Under the pieces are notes generated by a model that did no database searches, was not told the origin of the DNA, and saw nothing but the letters and a program-made list of their open reading frames with translations. A program made the position numbers and the translations under genes. From the NCBI RefSeq assembly GCF_000813345.1, contig NZ_BBQF01000003.1, positions 62,001-126,000 on the forward strand: a stretch of DNA of 64,000 nt, written 5' to 3'. Source of the stretch: Sulfurospirillum arsenophilum NBRC 109478 (lineage in GTDB: Bacteria > Campylobacterota > Campylobacteria > Campylobacterales > Sulfurospirillaceae). Positions 26,455 through 35,806 of the stretch are shown piece after piece; within the stretch, counting starts at the first letter, position 1; each line of letters starts with the position of its first letter.

Positions 26455-27723
26455 TTACATGTAAATGATTTTGCCGCTATTAACGGCTGGTACTATATTC
26501 TCTTTTGCGACACACTCACCGATGATTAAGACCGCGGGTGTGGCGCATAATGTTGCCATTTTATCTAATTTTCCCACAGTTCCCACTATGGTAATCTGAT
26601 CGGGTAGGTCAATCTTCGAGACAAACGCGGCGGGAAGGTTGGGGTCGATACCATGTTTAGCTATGGCATCTTCGATCTTTTTCGCAAAACTGTGTGCCAT
26701 CAAAACAATAACCGTATGCAAGGGTTGTTTCAAAATGCTCACCCAATCATCATTGAAAAGCGTCTCTCGAAGGTGCGCCGAGACGATGGTTACCCCTTTG
26801 GAAATGTCACGAATCGTTGGCACAATGCCTGAAACCGTGCATGATCTTAGGGCTGAGGTAATGCCATTGATGACTTCAAACGCAATGCCTTCTTTTGCTA
26901 AGACCTGCTTCTCTTCACCCAAGCGACCAAACAGAAGTGGGTCGCCCCCTTTAAGCCGTCCGACAACCAACCCCTCTTTAGCATACTCCACTAAAAGAGC
27001 ATTGATTTCATCTTGTGTTTTGGAGTGAAAACCCTTCTTTTTACTGACATCGACGACTTTACATGTAAGCGGAATGAGGGAGCGAATTTCTTCTGAAACC
27101 AGCGCATCCACCAACGCCACATCGAGCAGTTCAAAGGCATTTAAAGCATCTAACGTGAGATTGCCCACATAACCTGTGCCACAGCCGATGAGAAAGACTT
27201 TTCCAACACCCGCTTTGGCGATGTCTCTTAGTTTATCCAAATCGCGGTCTGGCTTTTTACGCTCGTTTTTCAGACGCTCAATTAAAGAGGTCAAATCATG
27301 CGGTAGAATTTTTTCAATTTTGTTACGAATGACTTGCGCTAAGGTTGGCGAACTACCGCCACTACTCACCGCAACTTGAATGTCGCCACGACGGGTAAGC
27401 GCACTAAAGTAAAAATCACAGAGTTCAGGAACGTCCACGACGTTGAGCCAAAAATGAAGCTGAGGTTTCAGAGCAACCAAACGCTTGGTCACGCTCTCAT
27501 TGCCGCTCGCGTCAATAATCACCTCAAACCCTTCTGCATCAGCATCCTCAAACGCTTTACATGTAAAGGTTTTGGAATCAAAATAGGCATCGAGCCTTGA
27601 TTCTGCGACGATTTCATACGCAAAATCAAGACTGTCCAGTACGCGCGCTTTTTGTGCGGCGACTTTGCCCGCCCCAATCAAAAGCGTGCGTTTAGGTGTG
27701 AGCGCGATGCCTAAGGTACTCAT
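26455..27723 (-). CDS. cysG: Siroheme synthase, precorrin-2 dehydrogenase fused to uroporphyrinogen-III methyltransferase
   Basis: This 422-residue fusion makes siroheme, the cofactor of the adjacent sulfite reductase. The N-terminal Rossmann domain has LLIGAGKVAAQKARVL and VAVSSGGSSPTLAQVIRNKIE. The C-terminal methyltransferase has VFLIGCGTG (GAGPGD-type) and VVGRLKGGDPLLFGR. Its start overlaps the end of the sulfite reductase gene by four bases, so both are made together. Two TTTACATGTAAA copies fall inside (read as LTCK and FTCK), and a third spans the stop codon. Confidence 0.92.
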   Translation of the reverse strand: MSTLGIALTPKRTLLIGAGKVAAQKARVLDSLDFAYEIVAESRLDAYFDSKTFTCKAFEDADAEGFEVIIDASGNESVTKRLVALKPQLHFWLNVVDVPELCDFYFSALTRRGDIQVAVSSGGSSPTLAQVIRNKIEKILPHDLTSLIERLKNERKKPDRDLDKLRDIAKAGVGKVFLIGCGTGYVGNLTLDALNAFELLDVALVDALVSEEIRSLIPLTCKVVDVSKKKGFHSKTQDEINALLVEYAKEGLVVGRLKGGDPLLFGRLGEEKQVLAKEGIAFEVINGITSALRSCTVSGIVPTIRDISKGVTIVSAHLRETLFNDDWVSILKQPLHTVIVLMAHSFAKKIEDAIAKHGIDPNLPAAFVSKIDLPDQITIVGTVGKLDKMATLCATPAVLIIGECVAKENIVPAVNSGKIIYM

Positions 27724-30002
27724 TTTTTAACGATCCTTACGCGCCAGCCGTTACCTTCTTTGGTGGTACTTTCAACTTTGTGTCCTTCGCCTGCGACAGA
27801 TTTTGGAACATTGTCAATCGGTGCGCCATCGTCGAGCAAAATCTCTAAGACTTCGCCACTTCCAATTTTGGAGAGTTCCATCTTTGTTTTGACAAAGTTC
27901 ATCGGGCACGCCACACCGCTTAGGTCTTTAAAATGGGCTGATTTTTCTTCGGTCTGTGTAGCCGCTGCTGCGAGCTCTTTCTCTTTGGCAAATTTCAGGG
28001 TATTGTCCATTGTCTCATAGAGTTTGATGACCTCTTCAGCCAGTTCGATAGATTTTTCATCCGCATCGCCCTCTAGCATAGTGCCAAAGTAAGCATTGAG
28101 CAGTGTTGTATCGACAAAAAGTGTTTTAAAGGCTTTGAGAACACCTGCTTTATCGCGTGCATCCTCTCCACGTGTGACGAGTAGCATACGAGCGGCTAAA
28201 AGACGAATCAACTCATAGTCTTTCTCTTCTTTTTCTAACGCTTCTTTAAGTGCCTTTTTATCGGCTTCGATGAGGTCATACATACCTGCACTACATTCGC
28301 CTGTTCCTCGACCTTTCAAAGAGAAGAGCTCAACGGCATCGTAATCAAAGTAAGGGTTTTTGTCCTCTTTGAACGAGGGGATATCCACGTATTTTTTGCT
28401 GATCTCTGTAATGATGGCAAGTCCACCATCGTCAATCCAGTCTGCAAAACTCTCGTATGCCTTTACATGTAAAAGCCACGTATCCAAAACTTCTTCCACA
28501 AACGCAGGGACATGAAACGCTGCAACATCACCCGCTTTTTGTGCATAGACACTGCCATCACCATGGGTGCGTGAACCTGCTACGACGTTGTAAGCTGGGT
28601 AGGAGTAGCCCTCATTGCGTTGCACTTTTCCAAAAAAGCCAAGATCGCCAATGAGGTGTTTTCCACAACTGTTTGGACAACCAGATAAATGGATTTTAAA
28701 TCCTTGAAGGGCGTCATAATCACGCTCATCGATGAGTTTATTGAGGCGTTTTTGAATCGCATCGACTGCACCACGAGGGCGAGCGATGCCGAGTTGACAC
28801 GTTGCCGCACCCGTACACGCGACCATATCGCCAAAGAGCGTTGGTTTAGAGACTTCAACAGAAAATTTTTGCAAGATGTCGTGTAAACTTACCATTTGAG
28901 GCGCTGTTAGGTTTCGGATGTAGAGGTTTTGGTCACCTGTAAAACGAAGGACATCTTCACCAAAAGGAAGTAAAGCATTGGCAAGAGCGCGTGCGTTTTC
29001 AAAGTGAATGTCGCCTAAATGCACAGGCACTTTACATCCGTAAAGCCCCTCTTGTTTTTGGGCATAAACGTAGCGGTTCCACCATTTTTTAATATTTTCA
29101 GGAATCGTAAATGGCTCATGCGTAGTATCGCCGAAGTCGCGTTCAATTTCAGTGATGGGCATTTCCCAGTCACCTTTTGCTTTTACTGCTTTAAGCTCTA
29201 CGTCAAGGAGTTTGTTAAACTCTTCAAGACCAAGATCTTCAAACAAAAAGCGAAGACGCGCAGCATGTTTGTTTTTGCGGTTGCCGTATTTGTCGAACAC
29301 TTGTTTGATGGCTTGAGAGTATAAAAAGACCTCGGTGTCTGGTACAAAGTCACGCAACAGTGTTCCCAAACGAGACTTCGCACCCATACCGCCAGCGGTG
29401 AAGAGTTTAAACCCTTTCACGCCATCTTGAATCTTAGCGATAAAGCCTACATCATGGATGGTTGCATAACCGCGGTCTGCTTCTGAGCCACTAAAGGTGA
29501 TTTTAAATTTTCGTGGAAGAGCAAATGAGTCTTTTTGCTCTAGCATTTTAGAAGTCATCGCAAGGGCGTAAGGTGAAACATCGAAAATTTCATCTTTCGC
29601 TGTGCCTGCAAGTGGGTCAGCCATAACGTTACGGACAGTATTGCCTCCGCCACCACGACCACTGAGGTCAATGCTGTGCAATGTTGTGATAATGTCGATG
29701 ATGTCTTCGATCTTGACATAGTGGAGCTGTGCGCCGCCACGTGTGGTGATGTGAATCGCCTCGTGCGCGTACTTTTCAGCCAAGTCTGAGAGTGTTAAAA
29801 GTTGTTTGGGGGTTAGGATACCGCCTGCAAGTTTGATGCGCACCATAAAGGTATTGGCCGCGCGTTGCTCATACACACCAAAAGGGACTCGCATCGTTTT
29901 AAAAGTAAGCTCATCAAGCGTTCCAGCCAAAAACTCGGCATGGTTTTTTTTGAAAACTTCAAGGTCTTCATAGACCATTTCAGGGATAGTATATCTGCTC
30001 AT
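27720..30002 (-). CDS. Siroheme sulfite reductase with C-terminal TusA domain
   Basis: The 760-residue protein reduces sulfite to sulfide. It has two ferredoxin-like/haem-binding repeats. The iron-sulfur/siroheme cysteines are in TGAATCQLGIARPRGA and HLSGCPNSCGKHLIGD. After a helical linker (about 560-690) comes a TusA/SirA domain with LSGVACPMNFVKTKMEL, whose cysteine is the sulfur-carrying position. The fusion suggests that product sulfur is handed directly to a carrier. AAGGAG precedes the ATG. A leader RNA element (30050-30174) lies upstream. Confidence 0.85.
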   Translation of the reverse strand: MSRYTIPEMVYEDLEVFKKNHAEFLAGTLDELTFKTMRVPFGVYEQRAANTFMVRIKLAGGILTPKQLLTLSDLAEKYAHEAIHITTRGGAQLHYVKIEDIIDIITTLHSIDLSGRGGGGNTVRNVMADPLAGTAKDEIFDVSPYALAMTSKMLEQKDSFALPRKFKITFSGSEADRGYATIHDVGFIAKIQDGVKGFKLFTAGGMGAKSRLGTLLRDFVPDTEVFLYSQAIKQVFDKYGNRKNKHAARLRFLFEDLGLEEFNKLLDVELKAVKAKGDWEMPITEIERDFGDTTHEPFTIPENIKKWWNRYVYAQKQEGLYGCKVPVHLGDIHFENARALANALLPFGEDVLRFTGDQNLYIRNLTAPQMVSLHDILQKFSVEVSKPTLFGDMVACTGAATCQLGIARPRGAVDAIQKRLNKLIDERDYDALQGFKIHLSGCPNSCGKHLIGDLGFFGKVQRNEGYSYPAYNVVAGSRTHGDGSVYAQKAGDVAAFHVPAFVEEVLDTWLLHVKAYESFADWIDDGGLAIITEISKKYVDIPSFKEDKNPYFDYDAVELFSLKGRGTGECSAGMYDLIEADKKALKEALEKEEKDYELIRLLAARMLLVTRGEDARDKAGVLKAFKTLFVDTTLLNAYFGTMLEGDADEKSIELAEEVIKLYETMDNTLKFAKEKELAAAATQTEEKSAHFKDLSGVACPMNFVKTKMELSKIGSGEVLEILLDDGAPIDNVPKSVAGEGHKVESTTKEGNGWRVRIVKK

Positions 30003-30049
30003 AATCGTAACTCCTTATCGTTACATGTAAAACTGTAAAGCAGTTCAGA

Positions 30050-30174
30050 GTAAAACGCGAAGAAATGACCTGAAAGAGACACTTTGAGCCGATGGGACGA
30101 ATAAGCGGAGCGTTTCGGGGTTCCCATCGTGTCTCAACCGTGTCGATAGAAGGTTATTTCGTAAGCTGTTTTAC
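30050..30174 (-). ncRNA. Candidate cis-regulatory RNA, copy B, leader of sulfite reductase
   Basis: Copy B has the same architecture as copy A (26324-26454): outer helix GTAAAAC / GTTTTAC, conserved CAGCTT, helix AAAT-ACCT / AGGT-ATTT, then GACAC/GTGTC, TTGAG/CTCAA and GATGGGA/TCCCATC with the same internal loops. Downstream, AACTG-CTTTA-CAGTT and GTAAC-GATAAGGA-GTTAC could form small hairpins; the latter holds most of the ribosome site. The core is almost unchanged while the outer stems differ but pair, which points to a conserved RNA rather than a DNA repeat. Confidence 0.6.
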
Positions 30175-30198
30175 ATTTTTCAACGCGCTTTACGGACT

Positions 30199-30594
30199 TT
30201 AAATAATTTCAATTTCTTCTTTTTCAACCGTTTTATTTTTAATAATAAATGACTTCATGTCAGGCGTTTTACCGGCAAGAGAGACGATAACATAACTCAC
30301 ATTAGGATCATACGCCAAACGAATGTCCTCTTCGCTCGGACGTGCGGGTGTTTCTGGGTGAGAGTGGTAAACAGAGATCAGTCTCAACCCCTCTTTTTGC
30401 GTCTTTTTAAACGCATCAAACTGCTCTTGCGGATCAAAGCTGAAGTGTTCATTGCTCGCATCCGTATTTTTCATAGGGATGGCGTATTTTACTTCGCCCT
30501 CTATTCCTGCAAGATAACCACACGCTTCGATGGGTGTATCTTTTAAGGCGTGTGCGACGATTTCATCGTACACGCTTTGTGGGATTTTAATCAT
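30199..30594 (-). CDS. hcyD: JAMM/MPN+ metalloprotease that trims the sulfur carrier
   Basis: The 131-residue zinc protease has the complete JAMM motif: Glu near residue 23 (EACGYL), YHSHP and, ten residues after the second His, the Asp of SEED. In Wolinella the homologue removes the C-terminal Ala of HcyS to expose Gly-Gly. The carrier here also ends in Ala. It overlaps hcyF by four bases, in the order hcyS-hcyF-hcyD. Confidence 0.88.
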   Translation of the reverse strand: MIKIPQSVYDEIVAHALKDTPIEACGYLAGIEGEVKYAIPMKNTDASNEHFSFDPQEQFDAFKKTQKEGLRLISVYHSHPETPARPSEEDIRLAYDPNVSYVIVSLAGKTPDMKSFIIKNKTVEKEEIEII

Positions 30595-31397
30595 AGTTTT
30601 GCCTCACAAACCACCGCTTCATAATCTCTAATTTCTTTAATTCCCTCGCCACCGCACACACGACATTTAGGGTTTTTCTTGAAATTCACATTTCTAAAAT
30701 TCATACTTTTTGCATCAAAGGTTAACAGTCTGTTGTAAAGGGGCTCACCTACACCGACGATGTATTTTAAAGCTTCTGCGGCTTGGATGGTTCCAAGCAT
30801 GCCCGCAACTGCGCCTAAAATGCCCGCACTCGAACATGTAGGAATCGCATTCGCAGGGGGAGGGCTGTCAAACACACACGCGTAACACGCACTCTCATGC
30901 GGCTTAATCGTCATCGTTTGTCCGCCAAAACGCAAAATGCCACCGTGTGAATAAGGTACATTTGCCAAGATACACGCATCGTTAATCAAAAATTTCGCCG
31001 AAAAATTGTCGGTTCCATCGATGACAAAGTCGTAGCCTTTGACGATGTCTAAAATGTTTGAAGCGTCTAAGAATTTTTGATAGACGGTGACTTTAACATT
31101 GGGGTTAATCGCTTCCATTTTCGCTTTCGCCGAGAGAACCTTAGGAACACCAATGTCTGCTGTGGCATGAATGACTTGACGTTGAAGGTTTGAAAGGTCA
31201 ACCACATCGCCATCCACGATGCCAATTTCGCCCACACCTGCTGCGGCTAAGTAAAGTGCCACAGGAGAGCCAAGTCCACCCGCGCCAATCACTAAAATCT
31301 TAGAATTAGCAATCTTCTCTTGCCCTTCAATACCCACATCTTGGAGGATGATGTGACGTGAATAACGCTCTAATTCCTCATCGCTAAAATCTCTCAC
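30591..31397 (-). CDS. hcyF: E1-like adenylyltransferase for the sulfur carrier HcyS
   Basis: This 268-residue ThiF/MoeB-type enzyme has the nucleotide loop GAGGLGSPVALYLAAAGVG (near 37-55), catalytic-region D.TDNF and two zinc Cys pairs (CYAC and CRVC). It adenylates the C-terminal glycine of HcyS so that it can receive sulfur. The start overlaps the hcyS stop by four bases. A general MoeB/ThiF role is the alternative, but the flanking JAMM protease, carrier and metY favour the homocysteine pathway. Confidence 0.88.
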   Translation of the reverse strand: MRDFSDEELERYSRHIILQDVGIEGQEKIANSKILVIGAGGLGSPVALYLAAAGVGEIGIVDGDVVDLSNLQRQVIHATADIGVPKVLSAKAKMEAINPNVKVTVYQKFLDASNILDIVKGYDFVIDGTDNFSAKFLINDACILANVPYSHGGILRFGGQTMTIKPHESACYACVFDSPPPANAIPTCSSAGILGAVAGMLGTIQAAEALKYIVGVGEPLYNRLLTFDAKSMNFRNVNFKKNPKCRVCGGEGIKEIRDYEAVVCEAKL

Positions 31398-31600
31398 GCG
31401 CCACCTCCCATAAAGTATAAAAAGTTGATCTCATCGCCATCTTTTAAGACAATATTTTTGTGTTCATCTTGTCTTATAAACTCGTCATTAAGTTGAACGG
31501 AAACCATGTCAGGTTGTTCTACATTCTCGATAATGAGTAGTTCTGGTAAGCTAATACCATCTTTAATTTCTTTTGCATCGCCGTTTATTATTAATTTCAT
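31394..31600 (-). CDS. hcyS: ThiS/MoaD-like sulfur carrier protein ending in GGGA
   Basis: The 68-residue ubiquitin-fold protein ends FMGGGA. The extra Ala after the Gly-Gly pair means that it needs proteolysis before activation, matching HcyS of W. succinogenes, whose thiocarboxylate feeds MetY. It lies 9 bases after cysN with hcyF and hcyD following in overlapping frames. Alternatives are ThiS or MoaD, but those normally end in a free GG. Confidence 0.88.
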   Translation of the reverse strand: MKLIINGDAKEIKDGISLPELLIIENVEQPDMVSVQLNDEFIRQDEHKNIVLKDGDEINFLYFMGGGA

Positions 31601-31609
31601 AGACTATCC

Positions 31610-32983
31610 TTAATTAAATTGATGTGGAAAATGTTTACGAAGCAGGGCAAAAAGCTCCTCTTCAAACTCTGCACTGGTACTTGCTTTGTCGACCAAAATA
31701 TCGCTTACATGTAAAGACTTTGTGCGACGTGTTGTGTACTGCTCCAAAACTTCAGTAATGATACCACCGCCTGCGATGTCATACTCATCAACGATGACAA
31801 AACGACCTAACTTTTGGTTCTCAGCAAAAAGCTCCATCGCCAAAAGATCGTGTACTCTAAAGATGACGCATGCTGCTTCATGGCGTCCGACACTTGGCTC
31901 GTCGGCACGATCTAACGTATCGCCATCGATCACACGTTTGATCTCTTCAAGATAGATCGTGCTTTGTGCTGAACCGATCTTTATTTTGTACGGTTTATCC
32001 AGCTCCAAGGGTTTTGAACCCAACCAAAAGAGGTTCGCTTCAAAACGGTTGCTCACCTTTGGCGCACTTTGATCAGCTCTGGCTACCACATCACCGTTTC
32101 GCACGTAAATTTGTGTTTGAAGTGTAAAGCCAATCGCCTCACTCTCTTTGACACTCGTTTTGACTTCGGTGTTAAAGCTCTCGATACTTGCAACTTTAGA
32201 ACGTTTAAGAGAAGGGTAAAATACCACTTCATCACCGACATTTAGCTCACCACTGGTTACGGTTCCTGCATAGATACGGCGGTCATCGTTGTCACGTGTA
32301 AACTTGTACACATCTTGCAATGGCATTCTAAAATCGTCATTCTCTTTTTCTTCCACGCTTTTGAAACTATCTAAAATTTCTAAAACGGTTGGCCCTTTAT
32401 ACCATGGTGTTGAGCTAGAATGCTCGATCAAATTCACACCTTCTCTTGCACTGATCGGGATGAAGATGTCGCTTTTAATACCCAATGTTGCAAGGTATTC
32501 GCTGTACTCCACTTTCAGTTTTGTAAAGGCGATTTCACTAAAGTTGACCAAGTCCATTTTATTGACCACAATCGCCACTTGTTTGATGCCCAAAAGAGAG
32601 AGCAACATACCATGACGTTTAGAGTTCTCCGCCACACCTTCTTTAGCGTCGATGAGAAGCAACGCTGCCTCAGCACGAGACGCTCCACTGATCATGTTTT
32701 TCAAAAATTCGATATGACCGGGTGCATCGATGATGATGTACTCTCGTTTTTTACTTTGAAAAAAGACGCGCGCACTGTCTATCGTAATGCCTTGTTTTTG
32801 CTCATCGGCAAGTGCGTCAAGCAAGAAAGCGTACTCAAACGGACGTGCGTTGTTTTCACACATCTTTTTCACACTCTCAAGTTTTCCTTGTGGCAATGAG
32901 TCGGTATCGGCAAGCAGACGCCCGATGAGCGTACTCTTACCATGATCGACGTGTCCTGTGATGACAATATTGAGTCTTTGCAT
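31610..32983 (-). CDS. cysN: Sulfate adenylyltransferase subunit 1 (GTPase)
   Basis: The 457-residue GTPase drives APS formation with CysD. G1 is GHVDHGKST (near 10-18), G3 is DAPGH and G4 is NKMDL, followed by EF-Tu-like beta-barrel domains. There is no fused APS kinase domain; CysN/C fusions are about 600 residues. The start overlaps the cysD stop by one base. A TTACATGTAA copy near the 3' end is read as LHVS. Confidence 0.94.
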   Translation of the reverse strand: MQRLNIVITGHVDHGKSTLIGRLLADTDSLPQGKLESVKKMCENNARPFEYAFLLDALADEQKQGITIDSARVFFQSKKREYIIIDAPGHIEFLKNMISGASRAEAALLLIDAKEGVAENSKRHGMLLSLLGIKQVAIVVNKMDLVNFSEIAFTKLKVEYSEYLATLGIKSDIFIPISAREGVNLIEHSSSTPWYKGPTVLEILDSFKSVEEKENDDFRMPLQDVYKFTRDNDDRRIYAGTVTSGELNVGDEVVFYPSLKRSKVASIESFNTEVKTSVKESEAIGFTLQTQIYVRNGDVVARADQSAPKVSNRFEANLFWLGSKPLELDKPYKIKIGSAQSTIYLEEIKRVIDGDTLDRADEPSVGRHEAACVIFRVHDLLAMELFAENQKLGRFVIVDEYDIAGGGIITEVLEQYTTRRTKSLHVSDILVDKASTSAEFEEELFALLRKHFPHQFN

Positions 32984-33861
32984 TACATATATCCTTCTTT
33001 TCTTAGTGCTTCAAGCGTGCCGCCGCCATCTTTGTCTTGGGCGCGACCAGAACGCTCCGCAATGTCTTTAAACTTACCACTGGTCAGCTCTTCGATGATC
33101 TCTTTTGGGTTACGAGCCACCGAGTCCACAGGTGCCGTACACGGATAACAGCCTAAAGAGCGGTAACGTTTACCATTGCCTTGGTCAAAGTAAAGCGAGA
33201 TAATCGGAATGTTTTCCCTCTCAATGTACTCCCAAATGTTCAGCTCCGTCCACTCCAAAAGTGGGTGAATGCGCACATGCGTTCCAGGCGCAAAATCGGT
33301 TTTATACTGATTCCAAAGTTCTGGCGGTTGCGTACTTGCGTCCCATTCGCTTTTTTCATCACGTGCTGAAAAGACGCGCTCTTTGGAGCGACTTCCCTCT
33401 TCATCAGCCCTAACACCAACAATGACACCCGTATAAGGTGCTCCGTTTAACTCATCTTCCCATGTTTTTTTGTAAGGATTCCATTTGCGTCGTGCCCATG
33501 TACCATCAAGTGTGTACTTCAGTGCGTCACTTTTAAGCTTTTTACAACAACTGAGACGATCGAGTCCATTGACAAAAGTTTCACCTTTCGCAAGTGCTTC
33601 TTTGTTTTGTCCAACGACGAGGTTCAAATCCCACTGTACGGCGATTTCATCGCGGTATTTAATCATCTCAGGAATTTTAAACGCCGTGTCGATGTGTACC
33701 AACGGATAGGGCACATGTCCAAAAAATGCTTTTCGCGTAAGCCACAAAAGTACGGTGCTGTCTTTACCAATGCTCCAAAGCATGGCAAGGTTTGGGAAGC
33801 TTCTGTATGCTTCTCTCAAAATGTAGATACTCTGCGCTTCGAGTCGGTCTAAATGATCCAT
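32983..33861 (-). CDS. cysD: Sulfate adenylyltransferase subunit 2
   Basis: The 292-residue product makes APS from sulfate and ATP. The start is at [18 protein letters not shown] (33861), preceded by AAGGA; the frame stays open 66 codons upstream inside cysH, but that part is not CysD. The PP-loop [13 protein letters not shown] replaces the usual SGGKDS with SIGKDS, as is common in CysD. The C-terminus has the family block [19 protein letters not shown]-like sequence. It is coupled to cysN. Confidence 0.95.
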   Translation of the reverse strand: MDHLDRLEAQSIYILREAYRSFPNLAMLWSIGKDSTVLLWLTRKAFFGHVPYPLVHIDTAFKIPEMIKYRDEIAVQWDLNLVVGQNKEALAKGETFVNGLDRLSCCKKLKSDALKYTLDGTWARRKWNPYKKTWEDELNGAPYTGVIVGVRADEEGSRSKERVFSARDEKSEWDASTQPPELWNQYKTDFAPGTHVRIHPLLEWTELNIWEYIERENIPIISLYFDQGNGKRYRSLGCYPCTAPVDSVARNPKEIIEELTSGKFKDIAERSGRAQDKDGGGTLEALRKEGYM

Positions 33862-33862
33862 A

Positions 33863-34558
33863 TTAATCCTTCTTATGCAGATGCAATCCGCACTCTTTAT
33901 GTTCTGGGTTCTCCCACCACCACCTGCCTGCTCGTATATCTTCGCCCTCTTTAATGGCGCGTGTACAAGGTTTACAACCGATACTTTTAAAGCCTTTAGC
34001 ATATAAGGTGTTCTGAGGTATAGCAAATTCAGCCATATAGCGCTCCACATCTTCATCACTAAAATGTGTGAGTGGGTTGAACTTTAAAAGCTCAAATTTA
34101 CCATCAAATTCTACCAGTTTTGTATCGCTTCTGGTAATAGACTGTGCGATACGAATACCACTAATCCAACCATCATACCCTTTAAGTGCCTGTGCCAAAG
34201 GGATAAGCTTGCGAACATGGCAACACTCTTTGCGTAAATTAATATCATCAAAGATGCCGTACTCTCCGACCTTTGCTTCCAAATCTTTAATCTGCTCATC
34301 GCTTGCGCTAAAGCGTTTGATCTCCACGCCAAAAAAGGCTTCGATCTCTTTTTCATACGCTAATGACTCATCAAAAAGCTTGTGTGTTTCAAGCGTGAAA
34401 ATATCAAAATCAATGCCCGCTTTTTGCGCAAGAGAGATGTTGATGGCATCTTCATTCTGATGGCTAAATGCCAGTGTGACCTTAAGAGCCTTTGCTCCAA
34501 CAAGTTCTTTCAGTGAATTGATCGCTTCGGCGACCTTTATTTCATACGTTTGGCTCAT
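33863..34558 (-). CDS. cysH: APS reductase (iron-sulfur type CysH)
   Basis: The 231-residue enzyme reduces adenylylsulfate to sulfite. It has the paired cysteines ECCHVRK and GCKPCTRA that bind a 4Fe-4S cluster in APS-type reductases, and the C-terminal catalytic ECGLH. PAPS-specific enzymes lack the cluster cysteines. The absence of cysC nearby agrees with direct APS use. It overlaps the DUF2061 gene by four bases upstream and ends two bases before cysD. Confidence 0.92.
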   Translation of the reverse strand: MSQTYEIKVAEAINSLKELVGAKALKVTLAFSHQNEDAINISLAQKAGIDFDIFTLETHKLFDESLAYEKEIEAFFGVEIKRFSASDEQIKDLEAKVGEYGIFDDINLRKECCHVRKLIPLAQALKGYDGWISGIRIAQSITRSDTKLVEFDGKFELLKFNPLTHFSDEDVERYMAEFAIPQNTLYAKGFKSIGCKPCTRAIKEGEDIRAGRWWWENPEHKECGLHLHKKD

Positions 34559-34782
34559 ATTTGATACTCTAATTGAGGTTTTTGGCGACCAAAATCGATC
34601 TTATTCCATGCTCTTTCATGGAAATAGTATAGCAATGTTTTGGTGATAAGCTCAAACGCTCCGATAGAGAGAGCGGCAAGTGGGCTTCCCGTAACAATAA
34701 AACTAATCAACATGGTGTCAACAGTTCCAAGTGTTCTCCAAGAGATCGCTTTGACAATACTACGTTTTTTGTGCTCTACCAT
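34555..34782 (-). CDS. DUF2061 small membrane protein
   Basis: The 75-residue product starts at the ATG at 34782, with AAAGGAGG upstream. It has the DUF2061 pattern RSIVKAISWRTLGTVDT followed by two hydrophobic helices and a basic tail (HERAWNKI). It is the first gene of the sulfate-assimilation operon, a usual place for this family, and overlaps cysH. Function is unknown; a membrane role in sulfur uptake is conjecture. Confidence 0.82.
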   Translation of the reverse strand: MVEHKKRSIVKAISWRTLGTVDTMLISFIVTGSPLAALSIGAFELITKTLLYYFHERAWNKIDFGRQKPQLEYQI

Positions 34783-34806
34783 GTTGCCTCCTTTTGAATT
34801 TAGAGA

Positions 34807-34835
34807 ATAATAGCATTTTACTAGGGTATTGTCAA
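34807..34835 (-). promoter_or_regulatory. Sigma-70 promoter of the sulfate-assimilation operon
   Basis: On the minus strand TTGACA (34835-34830) and TATTAT (34812-34807) are separated by 17 bases, very near consensus. It lies 24 bases before the ATG of the DUF2061 gene. ATACCCTAG in the spacer could be part of an operator. Confidence 0.65.
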
Positions 34836-34981
34836 GTATGTTTATCAATATAGTAATGTATAAAATTCTAAATTTGTTTTGTTAGAAAAGTTTTTTTTAA
34901 GAGAGCCATTTAAGACGAAAAAAATTTGAGTATTTTACACTGTTATTGTGAGGGGAAAAGATGAATAAAAGCGAGAAAAGA

Positions 34982-34997
34982 GAGGAGCTTTCTCCTC
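34982..34997 (-). terminator. Terminator of sodC
   Basis: On the minus strand, GAGGAG-AAAG-CTCCTC is followed by TCTTTTCTCGCTTTT, just after the sodC stop. The stretch 34836-34981 between the sulfur promoter and this hairpin holds no gene that I can support. Confidence 0.6.
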
Positions 34998-35012
34998 CCT
35001 TTGAGAGTGAAG

Positions 35013-35543
35013 TTATTTGATAACACCACACGCAACGCGTGCCCCTCCACCGCCAAGCATTGCTGGATGGTCAGAGTGGTTGTCTCCACCTGCGTGAAGC
35101 ATCAAAGCGTGTTCTTTGATTTGATCCAATGACGTGAGTCTTGGAGCAAGAACAGGCGTTGTAATGTCACCATTGGCATCGGCATACAGTGCAGGAAGAT
35201 CGCCTAAGTGACCATCATCACTGTAAGGACCTTTGTGTGCATTGGTTGCTTTTGGGTCAAAGTGTCCGCCTGCCGCTCCTGCAGGCGTTACTTTGCCATC
35301 GGCTGCTTTTAAGGGTTCACAACTAGGGTTTGCATGGACATGGAAGCCATGAACGCCTGCTGGAACGCCTTTAATAGAAGGGGTAAATACAAGACCGTAT
35401 TTTGTCTCAGAAATAGTAACTTCACCGATTTTTTCACCAACACCTTCGCTTGTTGCAAGACTGAGTGCTACTTTGGTTTCAGCGGCAAAGAGAGCTAGGG
35501 GAAGCGTCGCTACGATAAAGGCTAAAGAGATTTTTTTAATCAT
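35013..35543 (-). CDS. sodC: Periplasmic Cu/Zn superoxide dismutase
   Basis: The 176-residue enzyme has a signal peptide (cut near LFA-AET). Copper and zinc ligands lie in [25 protein letters not shown] and HAGGDNHSD, and the C-terminal [13 protein letters not shown] supplies the second disulfide Cys. It removes superoxide in the periplasm. It is a single-gene unit with its own terminator. Confidence 0.95.
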   Translation of the reverse strand: MIKKISLAFIVATLPLALFAAETKVALSLATSEGVGEKIGEVTISETKYGLVFTPSIKGVPAGVHGFHVHANPSCEPLKAADGKVTPAGAAGGHFDPKATNAHKGPYSDDGHLGDLPALYADANGDITTPVLAPRLTSLDQIKEHALMLHAGGDNHSDHPAMLGGGGARVACGVIK

Positions 35544-35728
35544 GAATTCCTCCTAATAGTTTGAAATTGAATTCATTTTACTCCAAGGTATTTAAGGTTT
35601 ATTTAACAGTTTCAGAGTAGTTGTTTTGGCTAAGACTATTCTTGGTTTGTATACAAAATCACTACTCTTTTAAAAGGGCATAAGCACACTAGAATGACCG
35701 TAAAACTAAAATAGGCTTTAACTTTTTA

Positions 35729-35748
35729 ATTGATAATGGTTATTATGA
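35729..35748 (+). promoter_or_regulatory. Fur box upstream of the ferric-iron ABC transporter
   Basis: The 20-base site reads TTGATAATGG then TTATTATGA, close to the GATAATGATAATCATTATC Fur consensus and overlapping promoter-like AT-rich DNA. It lies about 60 bases before the binding-protein gene. Iron repression is therefore likely. Confidence 0.7.
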
Positions 35749-35806
35749 CTTATTAAAGAGTTTTATATTATGCTTCCATCACAAAATTAGTACAAGGATA
35801 GCTATA

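Noticed and set aside
26324-30174. Copies A and B as a mobile MITE or REP element
   Set aside because: No target duplications or terminal signals were seen. Both are sense-oriented in leaders of one pathway, and the outer stems change sequence while staying paired, which a copied DNA element would not do.
33862-34059. 66-codon N-terminal extension of cysD
   Set aside because: It lies wholly within cysH in another frame, has no CysD similarity, and a good ribosome site precedes the ATG at 33861.
34961-35020. 19-codon ORF with a good ribosome site on the plus strand
   Set aside because: It lies over the sodC terminator stem and the sodC 3' end. The purine-rich ribosome-like stretch is explained by the terminator's opposite strand.
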